This document shows, in pieces, positions 34,773 through 45,500 of a stretch of 64,000 bases of DNA. Each line of letters begins with the position of its first letter. Positions within the stretch are counted from its first letter, which is position 1. The notes beneath the pieces are model-generated. The model saw only the letters and a program-made list of their open reading frames with translations. It had not been told where the DNA came from and did no database searches. This DNA is from Maridesulfovibrio sp. (GTDB lineage Bacteria > Desulfobacterota > Desulfovibrionia > Desulfovibrionales > Desulfovibrionaceae), in assembly GCF_963678865.1 (NCBI RefSeq), contig NZ_OY787459.1, positions 524,501-588,500 on the forward strand. The letters are read 5' to 3'. A program made the position numbers and the translations under genes.

Positions 34773-37244
34773 TTAAGGCAGACTTAAAGCCCGCACTTCC
34801 TTACCGTTGCGGCAGGCTAATGCTTTCTGCGCCAGTTTACGGGCCGAATCCATGCTTATGGCTCGCATATGGGCCTTTACTGCGGCAATACTCGGTACAA
34901 CCATGCTAAGTTCCTTAACGCCTAGACCAGCCAGAATGGCTGCTCCGAGCGGCTCCCCGGCCAATCCTCCGCATACGCCGGTCCATATTCCGGCCTCGTC
35001 TGAAGCTTTGACTACCTGCTCGATAAGACGCAGCACTGCCGGATGCAGGCTGTCCGCCTTGGCGGCCAGAGTCGGGTGAACACGGTCGATAGCCATGGTA
35101 TACTGAGTAAGGTCGTTGGTACCGACAGAGAAAAAATCCACTTCTCTGGCGAATTCACGGGCCATAGCGGCAACAGACGGAACTTCGACCATAATTCCAA
35201 TCTCCACAGGCTCGGCACCGACCTCAATACGGGCCTTCTCAGCAAGGCGTTTTGCCGCATCAAGATCTTCAAGTGTTGCGATCATGGGAAACATAATCCT
35301 GATTGGGCCGTACTTGGAAGCGCGATAGATAGCGCGAAGCTGGGTCAGGAACATTTCAGGTCTATTCAGGCAAAGACGGATTCCGCGTTCACCGAGAAAC
35401 GGGTTGTCTTCCGGCGGCAGATCCAGATATGAAACAGCCTTGTCCCCACCGATATCAAGGGTACGGATAATGATAGGTAAGCCGTTGAGAGCTTCAACCA
35501 TTGCCCTATAATTCTGATACTGTTCTTCCTCATCCGGGGGAGTATCCCGTTCCAGAAAAAGAAATTCGGTACGCATGAGACCTACACCCTCTCCGCCGGC
35601 ATTAACGGCCTTCTCCGCCTCGCTGACCTTGCCGATGTTGGCAACAACCTCAACTCGTTCACCGTCCGTGGTTAAAGCAGGTTCGAACCGGGTCCGATAT
35701 TCTTCATTACGCAATTCTTCCAGCCGGAGCTTCGTCTCGTTTGCAGTCTTGATATCCTCTTCACAAGGTTCAAGATAAAGGTTGCCGGAATCTCCATCTA
35801 GAATCGCGAGAGTGTCATTAGAGATTTCAAGCAGTCTGGGACCGGCTCCCACAATAGCCGGAATTCCGAGAGATCGGGCAATAATGGCAGAATGAGATGT
35901 CGGTCCGCCACTGGCTGTGCAGAAACCAAGTATGAAGGCAGGATTCAGTTGAGCGGTATCAGATGGAGTCAAATCTTCAGCGATGAGTATCACCGGGGAT
36001 TCTGGAGTAAAAGGTTCATCCTGAACTATTCCGGCTAAATGCTTGAGCACCCGCCGTCCAACATCACGCAGATCCATTGCCCTTGCTGCAAGCAACTCAT
36101 CGGAATGCTGCTCCATTACATGGACACGGTCTTCAATAACCTGACGCCATGCGTAGCCTGCGCTTTTACCCTTGCGGATCAGATCATGGGTTTCGGCCAA
36201 CATTTCAGGATCATCGAGGAAAGCTTCATGTGCCTTGAAAATCGCCGCACGCGGTTCACCGGATTTGGCACGTACTTCTTCATAAAGATGATGCAGATTC
36301 TGTCGTGCAGCATTAATTGCGTGAGTCAATTCGTCTGATTCATGCTGCGGATCTTTTGCCAAAGCTTCAACCACAATACGCCGCTGAGTCAGCTGATGTA
36401 CCGGCCCCGAAGCAAGACCTGGAGATGCAGTACATCCGGGAATTGTTTTCTTTACATTCACAGGAACCCAGCCATGCACGATTTGCTTATCTACAGCTTC
36501 CTCAGCCTCTTCACCGAGACCGGCATCCACTGCATCCTTCAACGCAGCCAAGGCAATTCCGGAATCAAAACCCTTAGCATGAATACGAATAGTCTTTCCG
36601 CCGGAAACACCGAGTTTGAGCAGGGAGGCAAGGCTTTTACCGTTGCCGGACCGACCATCAAACTCAACCTGAATTTCTGCATTGAACTGTTTGGCAATAT
36701 CCACAAAAAAGGTTGCTGGACGCGCGTGCAAACCATGTTCGCCCATAATTGTTACATCAATAGATGAATCGAAATCAGTTACATCAAGAGTCGGAGCCGG
36801 CCGGGATTCAGTTTTGCATTCACCGCTAAGCACACTCACGATATCTGCAGCATCTCTGGTCACAACAAGACGGGCTACAGTCTCTTCATCATCAAGTACA
36901 TGAGTCAGGTTGGTCAGAATCTCAATATGTTCGTCAGATTTGGCAGCAATGCCTATGACCAAATTTACAACTTCTCCGGGATTCCAGGCTACGCCTTCCG
37001 GGACCTGCAAAACAGCCACACCGGTCCTGATAATTTTATCCCTGTTTTCGGGCAGTCCATGCGGTATGGATATGCCGTTTCCAAGAAAAGTATTTGCAAC
37101 GCCTTCCCTGCGTTTCATACTCTCAATATACTCAGGCTCAATATACCCCTGCCGCACCAAAATTTTGCCTACTTTTTCAATCGCTTCAATTTTACCTGAA
37201 GCTGTTGCTCCCAACTCAATGCTCGTCTGGTCAAAGCTGATCAT
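34773..37244 (-). CDS. fruB: EIIA-HPr-EI fusion of the fructose PTS
   Basis: This 823-residue protein supplies every soluble PTS step in one chain. An EIIA-fructose domain (about 1-145, 'GISIPHGLPENRDKI') is followed by HPr (about 160-245, phospho-His in 'GEHGLHARPATFFVDIAK'). Enzyme I follows (about 265-823) with the phospho-His loop 'ASGGPTSHSAIIARSLGIPA', the PEP-binding 'MRTEFLFLERD' and the C-terminal Cys in 'GVCGGLAGEP'. Phosphate would flow from PEP to EI, HPr and EIIA, then to FruA. Such fusions are common in bacteria with a single sugar PTS. Confidence 0.95.
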   Translation of the reverse strand: MISFDQTSIELGATASGKIEAIEKVGKILVRQGYIEPEYIESMKRREGVANTFLGNGISIPHGLPENRDKIIRTGVAVLQVPEGVAWNPGEVVNLVIGIAAKSDEHIEILTNLTHVLDDEETVARLVVTRDAADIVSVLSGECKTESRPAPTLDVTDFDSSIDVTIMGEHGLHARPATFFVDIAKQFNAEIQVEFDGRSGNGKSLASLLKLGVSGGKTIRIHAKGFDSGIALAALKDAVDAGLGEEAEEAVDKQIVHGWVPVNVKKTIPGCTASPGLASGPVHQLTQRRIVVEALAKDPQHESDELTHAINAARQNLHHLYEEVRAKSGEPRAAIFKAHEAFLDDPEMLAETHDLIRKGKSAGYAWRQVIEDRVHVMEQHSDELLAARAMDLRDVGRRVLKHLAGIVQDEPFTPESPVILIAEDLTPSDTAQLNPAFILGFCTASGGPTSHSAIIARSLGIPAIVGAGPRLLEISNDTLAILDGDSGNLYLEPCEEDIKTANETKLRLEELRNEEYRTRFEPALTTDGERVEVVANIGKVSEAEKAVNAGGEGVGLMRTEFLFLERDTPPDEEEQYQNYRAMVEALNGLPIIIRTLDIGGDKAVSYLDLPPEDNPFLGERGIRLCLNRPEMFLTQLRAIYRASKYGPIRIMFPMIATLEDLDAAKRLAEKARIEVGAEPVEIGIMVEVPSVAAMAREFAREVDFFSVGTNDLTQYTMAIDRVHPTLAAKADSLHPAVLRLIEQVVKASDEAGIWTGVCGGLAGEPLGAAILAGLGVKELSMVVPSIAAVKAHMRAISMDSARKLAQKALACRNGKEVRALSLP

Positions 37245-37282
37245 GCCTGCCTCCTGTATCGATTCATACTTTTGAAATTTTT

Positions 37283-37298
37283 TTGTAATCGATTACAA
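37283..37298. promoter_or_regulatory. LacI-type operator upstream of fruB
   Basis: TTGTAATCGATTACAA is a perfect 16-bp palindrome, 39 bp upstream of the fruB start. The CG-centred ATCGAT core is typical of LacI-family operators. The divergent LacI-type gene nearby is the likely regulator. Confidence 0.8.
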
Positions 37299-37486
37299 TC
37301 TGTTTCAAAAAAACTTGATCATTCCCGTTCTACCCAGCGGGTAAATATTTTGGTTTTATTATACATACAATTTTAATCTTGTAAATAGGTGGTGTTTTAC
37401 AACGCCAAAACTCAAAAAGTATTTTTTAAATAGCCTGTTAGAAGGAAAATACTGTCTCTCGCCATTAAAAAAGTTGTAATTTTTTA

Positions 37487-37500
37487 TGAAATCGATTACA
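37487..37500. promoter_or_regulatory. second LacI-type operator near the regulator gene
   Basis: TGAAATCGATTACA is the same palindrome with one mismatch, 27 bp before the LacI-type gene start. It suggests autoregulation. Confidence 0.7.
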
Positions 37501-37526
37501 TTTTTATGTAACAAAAGAGGTAACAC

Positions 37527-38522
37527 ATGAGAATTAAAGACATTGCTGAAGCTGCAGGAGTTTCTACCGCTACTGTTTCGCGAGTTCTGGGAGGCAAACC
37601 CAATGTTCGGCAGGAAGTCCGAGAGAAAGTATTGAATATTGTAGCCAAAACCAATTACAGACCGGACAAGGCGGCTCAAAGGTTGCGCTCAAAAAAGTCC
37701 ACTTACATTGGACTCATCGTTGCCGATATTCAAAGTCCTTTTTTTGCTTCGGTAGCAAGAGCTGTTGAGGATGTAGCTCAAAAGAACAATTACAGTGTTA
37801 TCTTCTGCAACACGGATGAAAATCACGAAAAAGAACGTATGTACCTTGAAATGATGCAGAGTGAAAACGCTGCAGGAATTATCCTGGCCCCTACCTTGCG
37901 ACTTTCCGACAACTTTGAACTGACGAGATATAACACCTCGCCCATAGTTGTTATCGACCGACAGGTTAATGGATATGCAGCAGACATGGTTCTTATAGAT
38001 AACCATCAGGCTGCTGTGGAATTAACAAGGCATATGCTTGCGCACGGATACAAACACATTGCGGCTCTTTTCGGCGAAAACAGTGCCACAGGACAGCAGC
38101 GTAAGTCCGGATTCGAAGAGGCTGTACGGGAAGCGGGACTTGCAAAAGAAAACGTAATAACCAAGACCCTTCCGCCCACAGATCAGGCCGCCCATAAAGC
38201 TGTCACCGAATTATTGAATCTTGAGACTCCTCCTCAAGCTATCATCACCAGTAACGGCAGACTTGGAGCTGGAGCTTTCAGAGCCATAAGAGATAAAGAA
38301 TTGCCGGTTCCTGAATCCGTGGCTTTTGCAAGCTTCGATGAATCAATCTGGACTTCCATGACCCGTCCCGCCATCACCGTAGTTGCGCAACCGACTTACG
38401 CCATTGGGCAGACCGCCTGTGAATTACTCCTTAAACGCATTGACGATCCTAAACGACCTACACGAAGAGTGGTTCTTGAAAGCAGACTGGTCGTAAGGCA
38501 ATCCTGTGGCGGAAAAATATAA
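37527..38522 (+). CDS. LacI-family regulator of the fructose operon
   Basis: This 331-residue repressor has the N-terminal helix-turn-helix 'RIKDIAEAAGVSTATVSRVL' and hinge 'NYRPDKAAQRLRSKKS'. A periplasmic-binding-like effector domain follows ('IGLIVADIQSPFFASVARAV'). It is divergent from the fruBKA operon, with two matching palindromes between them, so it most likely represses fruBKA and responds to a fructose phosphate. It is similar in role to FruR/Cra, though the effector is inferred. Confidence 0.9.
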   Translation: MRIKDIAEAAGVSTATVSRVLGGKPNVRQEVREKVLNIVAKTNYRPDKAAQRLRSKKSTYIGLIVADIQSPFFASVARAVEDVAQKNNYSVIFCNTDENHEKERMYLEMMQSENAAGIILAPTLRLSDNFELTRYNTSPIVVIDRQVNGYAADMVLIDNHQAAVELTRHMLAHGYKHIAALFGENSATGQQRKSGFEEAVREAGLAKENVITKTLPPTDQAAHKAVTELLNLETPPQAIITSNGRLGAGAFRAIRDKELPVPESVAFASFDESIWTSMTRPAITVVAQPTYAIGQTACELLLKRIDDPKRPTRRVVLESRLVVRQSCGGKI

Positions 38523-38578
38523 AGACAGCATTAAAAATACATTCCTACCGTTTATCCAGACGTCAGCAATGGGGACCG

Positions 38579-38671
38579 TACATATTCAGGACTAAGGAAA
38601 TCCCCTTCTATAACTGATGAATGAACTATATCATTGGTCAGAATCTTCAGGTCCGCCTTACTTCTCAGATC
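38579..38671 (-). pseudogene. 31-codon relic of a Fic gene
   Basis: On the minus strand, 38671 to 38579 encodes 'DLRSKADLKILTNDIVHSSV' followed by 'IEGDFLSPEYV'. This aligns gap-free to 'DLRNEAGLKTLTNDIVHSSA' and 'IEGELLNPEEV' of the Fic protein at 15998, with about 22 of 31 identical. There is no start, active site or extension, so it is a leftover of a similar cargo gene. The formyltransferase stop codon lies at its edge. Confidence 0.85.
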
Positions 38672-39428
38672 ATTCCCCTGCCACCTTTTTCCTCAATTCA
38701 GCGACTTCATAAGGCGAAAGAGCGTGATCAATCACAACTTTCCTGTTGTCATTGGTGTAGTAAAAAGCTCCCGGCCAAGGCGCAGCCAAGGCGCGTATCA
38801 GAAGGCTAATTTCTTCATCGCTCTGCGACCAGTTAATAAGTCCGTCATCAGGAGTGCGACTAGGCCACACGTGAGCTTTAGATTCATCCTGAGGGTATGA
38901 GGGAACTTTTCCTTGAAGAAGACTGGGGAGCCAAATATCCAAAAGATAAACTGAAGCATTCAGAATTTTGCCGAGTACGGAGAGCATGGTATCATTTGTT
39001 TCGATTACAACTTCGGCGGCATCAATGACCGGTCCCGTATCCACGCCTTTATCCACAAAATGCAGCGTCGCAGCAGTGCTCTTTTCACCGTTAATTATGG
39101 CCCATTGCAGGGTATTGGCACCCCGGTATTCCGGCAGCTTTCCGCCATGAAGATTCACCACTCCCATGGGAAAAAAATCAATCAATTCTTTCCATAATAT
39201 TCGGCTATAGGAGCAAATAATCCCCAGTTGTGGGGACCCCAATTGTTCGAGAAATATCTGCCGTTCATTTTTGGGAGGATGAGGGATTGCATGGACGCCC
39301 GTAACGTGAAGCCACGGTTGGTTTTCATAACGTCTCGGGTCATACACGATAGTGTAGTTCTGAGGCCGGTGGCGAGTGTTTTCAATAACCCGTGCGCCAA
39401 CTTCATCAACGAAAAATACGATCGACAT
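38670..39428 (-). CDS. formyltransferase-family protein
   Basis: This 252-residue protein resembles the formyltransferase domain of Fmt/ArnA. The catalytic set is visible: Asn-His in 'VNLHGGKLPEYRGANTLQWA' and Asp in 'TLHFVDKGVDTGPVIDAAEV'. It lacks the C-terminal domain of Fmt (about 310 residues), so it probably formylates an amino sugar or small amine rather than Met-tRNA. Its stop codon is at the junction with the Fic relic, so the original C-terminus may have been cut or replaced. Confidence 0.85.
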   Translation of the reverse strand: MSIVFFVDEVGARVIENTRHRPQNYTIVYDPRRYENQPWLHVTGVHAIPHPPKNERQIFLEQLGSPQLGIICSYSRILWKELIDFFPMGVVNLHGGKLPEYRGANTLQWAIINGEKSTAATLHFVDKGVDTGPVIDAAEVVIETNDTMLSVLGKILNASVYLLDIWLPSLLQGKVPSYPQDESKAHVWPSRTPDDGLINWSQSDEEISLLIRALAAPWPGAFYYTNDNRKVVIDHALSPYEVAELRKKVAGE

Positions 39429-39536
39429 CTAAAGACCTTCCATGTCCGTTGTAATCCGCATAATATCTTCTGAGCAGGAATCAACGCGTCGGCATTTGTA
39501 TAAATAATTCAACAGCCTAATACTTACACTACAATA

Positions 39537-42206
39537 TTACGAATCCGCTCTGGGGATCTTGATTATGAACCGAGTCCATTCACCTTCTTCAGACTGAACT
39601 TCCATACTGCCTTTATACAAATCAGTAACTATAAAGTAGGAAACAGACAGGCCAAGTCCAGTCCCCTGACCAACGGGCTTGGTGGTGAAGAAAGGTTCCA
39701 GTATTCGACGACGGATATGCTCCGGCATTCCGGGGCCATTATCTTCTATTTCGGTTACAACATAGTTTTCTTTTAAATATGCCCGAAGAATAAATTTCGG
39801 AACCTGATCCCCATAATCCTTCTCGGTCATGGCTTCAGCTCCATTTTTCAACAAATTGAGAAAGACCTGCTGCATCTCGTTACCATCACATTTAATATCA
39901 GGAAGGTTCGTTGAATATTGACGTGACACTTTAACTCTGCGGAAATCAAACTGACGCTGCATATCATAAAAATTAGTGGCTAGCCCGACAGCCTCATCCA
40001 GCAGGCATGTTACCTTGAACAGCCCTGCCCCTGAGGGTTCGCTCTTCCTACTGAATGTAAGCATATTACCGACAATATTGGCCGCTCTCTCGCTTCCATC
40101 TGTCATATTGTTGAGCATCCTCAAGATTCCACGCTTATCCAGATATTCATTTATAACTTCGATGGTTGTGCCGCATTCTTCAGCTAAGATTCGGTTTGTA
40201 TCAAGATCTTTGGAAATCCGGTTGCTGATGTTTTGGGCTGACCCCATAACAACAGCCAACGGATTATTAATTTCGTGGGCCATACCAGCTGCCAGTCCGC
40301 CAATGGACATCATTTTTTCCGATTGGACCATCATTTGTTCCATCTGCACGCTTCTGGATTCATTATCTATGCGAACAATGACTTCTTTGGATATGTCTGG
40401 GTCCAACGGAAACGCTGTAATAGTTTCGTACCGGGCTTTCCCTGCTTGATGACGAAGAACCCTGCAAGCGCGTCGGGGAACCTGCTCATTACTGCTTTCC
40501 TTGATCATATCCACAAAAGGATCCAGCCAAGGGAATAACTCAGTCAAAATTTTACCCTGCGCATCATCCAGGGATGCGCCTGAGCATTCTTTACCGGTAC
40601 TATTCAGCATGGTTACACGCACATCCTGATCCACACCCACCAGAATCGAAGGCATGGAATCAAGAACATTGGCTAGATATTTTCGCATACGGTTCAGCTC
40701 TGCTTCAGCTTTTTTACGCTCAGTAATGTCAACAACCGATCCTTCTATGACGGACTTCCCGTCATGATCAACTACTTGCCGGGCATTAACATTTAGCCAT
40801 AATTTATGCCCATCTTTATGGTATATACGGACTTCACCTGAAACTTTACCGTCTTGCCAGATTATGCTGAGAAGCCTTTTTCGTTCATCAGGGTCAATGT
40901 AAATATTATTTGTAGTTCCCTTTAAAGCGGTTGTTAATTCATCTATTGAATCATAACCGAATAACGCCGCACAAGCCGGATTAGCGGTTAAAATCTCGCC
41001 ATCAAAGGTTGTTTGGAAGATTCCTTCGATAGCATTATCAAAAATGGATCTGTATTTACGTTCCGAATAACTTAACTCCTCTCTGGTACGGCGCAATTTA
41101 ATAAATGCGACGAAAAGCATGAACACCAACAAGGAAAGCAACGAAATTATAGCAACAGATATCCATATAAAAGACTGATATTTTCTATAAAAATAATGAG
41201 GTTGATTAATAATTACACTATCTTTGGGGATGTCTTCGCGAGAAACACCGTATTTTTCCATACCAAGCCAATTGAAGATGTAAGTATTGTTCACAGATTT
41301 TACTACCGGAATATTTTTAGGGCTTTCTCCACCTAAAACACGCCGCGCCAACTCCCCGATTACGCGACCATGTTTTCGACCGGAATCAAGAATCTTGCCT
41401 CCGATAACGTTATCCCAGAGATACCTGCGGGCAAGGCAGTAAACAGGCATGGATGAGTTTTCAGTAAGCCAGTTCCCTATTTTTTCAGATGCTAAATACT
41501 GACCATTCCGATCTGTGTAGTATGCTCCGAAAAGCACTACGGTTCCGGGTTTAAGAGAATTGATTTTGCCTTTCAATTCTTCCATGGAAAGATTCTCGTT
41601 GTGTACGAAACGGGCTTTATCTTCAAAAGGTTTTTGAGCACGCAAAATACTTTCGGCCCAGGCCCGTCCCGAAGGAAGATAGTCATTAATCACGAAGATT
41701 TCTTTCGTATCCGGAAAATGTTTAAATATTATTTCAATAGTTTCACGCAAGGACACTATTTCGGCAACACCAGTGAAATCATCTCTGTTTTCAATACTCT
41801 TGTCGGAAAAATTATTAACCCCGCCAAAAACAACCGGCACATTTTTAAATAGATCGTTTTTATGCTTCAAAAGCAGATCAAAGGCATTGTTATCTGTCGC
41901 TATAACCAAATTCAGATTTATATTGCGGTATTTCTCCTTATAGATATGCAATAACTTGTCATAATATTTTTGGCTTTGATGACGTTTAGTATCCATATAT
42001 TCGGTATGGATAATTGTATCATCATAAGGAGGCCGCAGTAATTCTTCACGAATCCCCTTATCCAAGTTATCTACCCAAGCCATGCCGGGGTGATAGGAAT
42101 GAAGGATCAGCACATGCTTGAAACCTTCGCTCTGTGCTGCAGCAGACAAAACCATGCACATCAGCAAAATAAATGTTAAACAAATATATAAACATAGAGA
42201 TCTCAT
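39537..42206 (-). CDS. sensor histidine kinase with periplasmic ABC-type sensor
   Basis: This 889-residue membrane kinase has a signal peptide, then a periplasmic ABC_sub_bind-like domain (about 28-330, 'HVLILHSYHPGMAWVDNLDK'). One membrane helix follows ('IWISVAIISLLSLLVFMLFV'), then two PAS domains ('YRSIFDNAIEGIFQTTFDGE', and another near 520). The HisKA-like 'GLAAGMAHEINNPLAVVMGS' holds the phospho-His. The ATPase has the N box 'LLKNGAEAM' and G boxes 'DNGPGMPEHI' and 'GTGLGLSVS'. No response regulator is adjacent, so its partner is encoded elsewhere. Confidence 0.92.
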   Translation of the reverse strand: MRSLCLYICLTFILLMCMVLSAAAQSEGFKHVLILHSYHPGMAWVDNLDKGIREELLRPPYDDTIIHTEYMDTKRHQSQKYYDKLLHIYKEKYRNINLNLVIATDNNAFDLLLKHKNDLFKNVPVVFGGVNNFSDKSIENRDDFTGVAEIVSLRETIEIIFKHFPDTKEIFVINDYLPSGRAWAESILRAQKPFEDKARFVHNENLSMEELKGKINSLKPGTVVLFGAYYTDRNGQYLASEKIGNWLTENSSMPVYCLARRYLWDNVIGGKILDSGRKHGRVIGELARRVLGGESPKNIPVVKSVNNTYIFNWLGMEKYGVSREDIPKDSVIINQPHYFYRKYQSFIWISVAIISLLSLLVFMLFVAFIKLRRTREELSYSERKYRSIFDNAIEGIFQTTFDGEILTANPACAALFGYDSIDELTTALKGTTNNIYIDPDERKRLLSIIWQDGKVSGEVRIYHKDGHKLWLNVNARQVVDHDGKSVIEGSVVDITERKKAEAELNRMRKYLANVLDSMPSILVGVDQDVRVTMLNSTGKECSGASLDDAQGKILTELFPWLDPFVDMIKESSNEQVPRRACRVLRHQAGKARYETITAFPLDPDISKEVIVRIDNESRSVQMEQMMVQSEKMMSIGGLAAGMAHEINNPLAVVMGSAQNISNRISKDLDTNRILAEECGTTIEVINEYLDKRGILRMLNNMTDGSERAANIVGNMLTFSRKSEPSGAGLFKVTCLLDEAVGLATNFYDMQRQFDFRRVKVSRQYSTNLPDIKCDGNEMQQVFLNLLKNGAEAMTEKDYGDQVPKFILRAYLKENYVVTEIEDNGPGMPEHIRRRILEPFFTTKPVGQGTGLGLSVSYFIVTDLYKGSMEVQSEEGEWTRFIIKIPRADS

Positions 42207-42572
42207 AGAGACTACTCTCTCCTGTATTTATTATAAAAACATCACCAATCGTCTCCATATAAACCTACTCACTTGTAGCTTACGTGCTTTTAGTATCTAA
42301 AGCAATTATAGCTTCTTATGGATAAGGTTCGTTACGCATATTTGCTAGTCCGGAAAACACCTTCAGGATCCACAACTACACCATACAGAAAACGCACTAC
42401 AAAAGACGTTGTCAGCAACTTAACTACAAAAACCTCATAAAAAATCTTTTTGACATCAATCCGATTGTCTGATTTTATACAAAAAGAGAAAATCTCTTTC
42501 AAAACCAACTGCTATAAGATAATATAATGTCTTTTTTGCAAACAAGCCTTTGCCCTGCCTAAGGATCGAATT
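42207..42572. other. divergent intergenic region
   Basis: This 366-bp AT-rich gap lies between the histidine kinase and the Amt fusion gene. Apart from a possible promoter near 42450-42480 I see no gene or RNA. Confidence 0.5.
42450..42480 (+). promoter_or_regulatory. candidate sigma-70 promoter for the Amt fusion gene
   Basis: TTGACA (42450-42455) is followed after 18 bases by TTTATA (42474-42479), about 93 bp before the start codon. The sequence match is good, but no experiment supports it. Confidence 0.45.
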
Positions 42573-45500
42573 ATGGAAAACTCGCTAGTTGATGTGTTGT
42601 GGATTTTGATTTGCGCAGCACTTGTTTTTTTGATGCAACCAGGCTTCATGTGCCTTGAATCCGGACTGACAAGATCCAAAAATTCCATCAACGTGGCTGC
42701 TAAAAATCTGGCGGACTTTGTTTTTTCCGCCTTAAGTTTCTGGGCAGTTGGTTATGGATTGATGTTTGGAGCTGAATATGCGGGTATAATAGGTACCGAT
42801 TCTTTCATCCCTTCCATTGATTCTTCGGCTTACCTCACATCATTCTTCATTTTTCAGACCATGTTCTGCGGTACGGCTACAACCATTTTTTCCGGAGCAA
42901 TAGCCGAGCGTATGTCTTTCGGGGCTTATCTTATTGTTGCAGAGATACTTTCAGTCCTGGTCTACCCGCTTTTCGGCAACTGGGCATGGAACGGCCTTGA
43001 AAACGGGGAGTTGCTGGGATGGCTGGGTTCCCGTGGCTTCATCGATTTTGCAGGTTCCACCGTTGTCCATTCCGTAGGCGGCTGGGTAGCTTTGGCCGCA
43101 CTGTTGGTCGTAGGTCCACGCAGCGGAAGATTCACAGAGGACGGCAAGGTTAGGGAAATGAATCCTTCAAACCTGCCCATGTCCGTTCTCGGAACCCTGC
43201 TGCTCTGGTTTGGCTGGTTCGGTTTCAATGGCGGATCCACTTTGACTCTGGATGCATCGGTTCCACTGATCATCGCAAACACAACTCTGGCAGGAGTAGC
43301 CGGGGGCGCAACATGCACCCTTCTAGGCTGGTTTGACACCCGGATTCCCAAGGTCAACAATCTTATAAACGGTTCACTTGGCGGTCTGGTTGCCATTACC
43401 GCCAACTGCCATGTTGTTTCTGCTGCTGATGCTGTGGTCATAGGCGGACTGGCCGGCCCTCTCTGCATATGGCTGGAAAAGATGCTTGAAAAAGCAAAAA
43501 TCGATGACGCAGTTGGAGCGGTCCCGGTACACCTAGGCTGTGGAATATGGGGAACACTGGCGGTCGCTTTCTTTGGCGATCCCAAGCTCATCGGGACAGG
43601 GCTGGGAATGTATGACCAGTTTATCATCCAGTTAACCGGAGTCTTCGCCGCTTTCGCCGTAGCCTTTCTACTTCCGTACATATTACTGACTATAATCAAC
43701 CGTTTCCTACCGCTACGGGTCACTCCCGAGGAAGAGGAAGTCGGGCTTAACATTTCCGAACACGGTGCGCATACAGACCTGCTGGACCTTTTCCAGACCA
43801 TGGAACAGCAGGCCCTGACCAAAGACCTATCCCTGAGAATTCCGGTAGAACCTTTCACCGAAGTCGGTAGGATCGCCACCTGTTACAATCAGGTCATGTC
43901 CGCACTTGAAGAAAACGTATCCAAAACCGAAGCAATAATTAATTCCGCCACAGACGGCATCCTGACTTTTTCCCGAGATTCGTTGAAACTGCTTCAAGCC
44001 AACCCGCGGGCAAGAGAGATGTTTGCGCTTCCCGGGGGCGGTGTACTTGAGGGATTACAATTCACTGACCTCGTAAATGCTGAAGGAATTCCTACGGAGA
44101 CTTTGTTTTGTTCCCGATCGGTTGAACTGAGCGGCAACAGTGTTGGGGGTAACAAATTCCCGGTTGAAGCTGTTATAACGCCTGCTAAAGGCATGCCTTT
44201 CTATATTGCTATCATAAGAGATATCAGCGAGCGCAAGGATGCTGAGTACAAAATACGCACACAGCAGGCCTACTTTCAACAGCTATTCGAAAGCTCGCCG
44301 CAGGCAATTGTGCAGGTGAATACAAAAGGTATTATTCAGAATGTAAATAAAGGATTCGAGCAACTCTTCGGATTTGCCCGTGAAGAAGTCCTCGGAGCTT
44401 ACAACCGAAGTGTCGTCGTCCCGGAGAACCTGCAGGCTGAAGCCAAGCAGTTCAGTGAATCAGTCATGACCGGACGCCTTGTTGACAGGGAGACAGTACG
44501 TCGACACAAGGACGGCAGACTGATTCCCATATCAGTCATCGGCTACCCCATCCATGTTGAGGATGAACTCAGCGGGATATATTATATTTACACAGACATT
44601 ACCCAACGCAAAGCCTTTGAAGACCAGTTAGCTCATCAGGCATTCCACGACTCCCTGACCGGACTGCCGAACAGGGTCCTTTTTGCCGAACGCCTCTCAA
44701 GGGCATTGAAGCGCTCAAAGCGCCGCAAGCAATATCGTTTCGCAGCAATGATGCTCGATATGGACAGGTTCAAATGGATTAATGATACTCTGGGGCACCA
44801 TGCAGGGGACGAATTTCTGATTGCCATCGCGGACCGTATCAGTTCATGCATACGGGAAGTGGATACAGTCGCGCGTCTCGGTGGTGATGAATTCGGGATA
44901 GTAATCGAAGAATTCTCCTCTTACCAGGAAGTTATCAAGATCGCCAAAAGGATTCAGCACTCACTGCAGCTTCCTCTTGAGTTGGCCGAAGGCAAAGTTA
45001 CCTCCAGCGCAAGTATCGGTATTGTGCTTAAAAATGAAGACTATGATAATTCCGATGCGGTTATGCGCGACGCTGATATTGCCATGTACAGAGCCAAAGA
45101 AATGGGTCGTTCCAGATTCAAGGTATTCAACCAGAGAATGCATTCAAGACTTCTTGCTGAAGTTGAATTGGAAAAAGACCTGCGTCAAGCCATCCAAAAT
45201 GAAGATCTTTCCCTTTACTATCAGCCCATTATGAACACATCAAACGGCCAGTTACGGGGATTTGAAGCCCTGCTGCGCTGGGATAGCCCAGAACGGGGAA
45301 TGGTTTCTCCAGCAGAAATTATTCCGCTTGCAGAAGAGACGGGATTGATAGTGCCTCTTGGGCAGTGGATATTACGCGATGCATGTAAAAGCATGAAAAA
45401 ATGGTTGCAAACCACCGGACTTGAAGATCTGACGGTCAACGTCAACCTGTCATTCAAACAATTCGGGCAGCCCAATTTCACTCAATTTGTCAAAAGCACT

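Noticed and set aside
42962..43879. Long minus-strand frame (305 codons) opposite the Amt domain
   Set aside because: Ser/Pro/Thr-rich composition typical of antisense frames; no start signal or domain.
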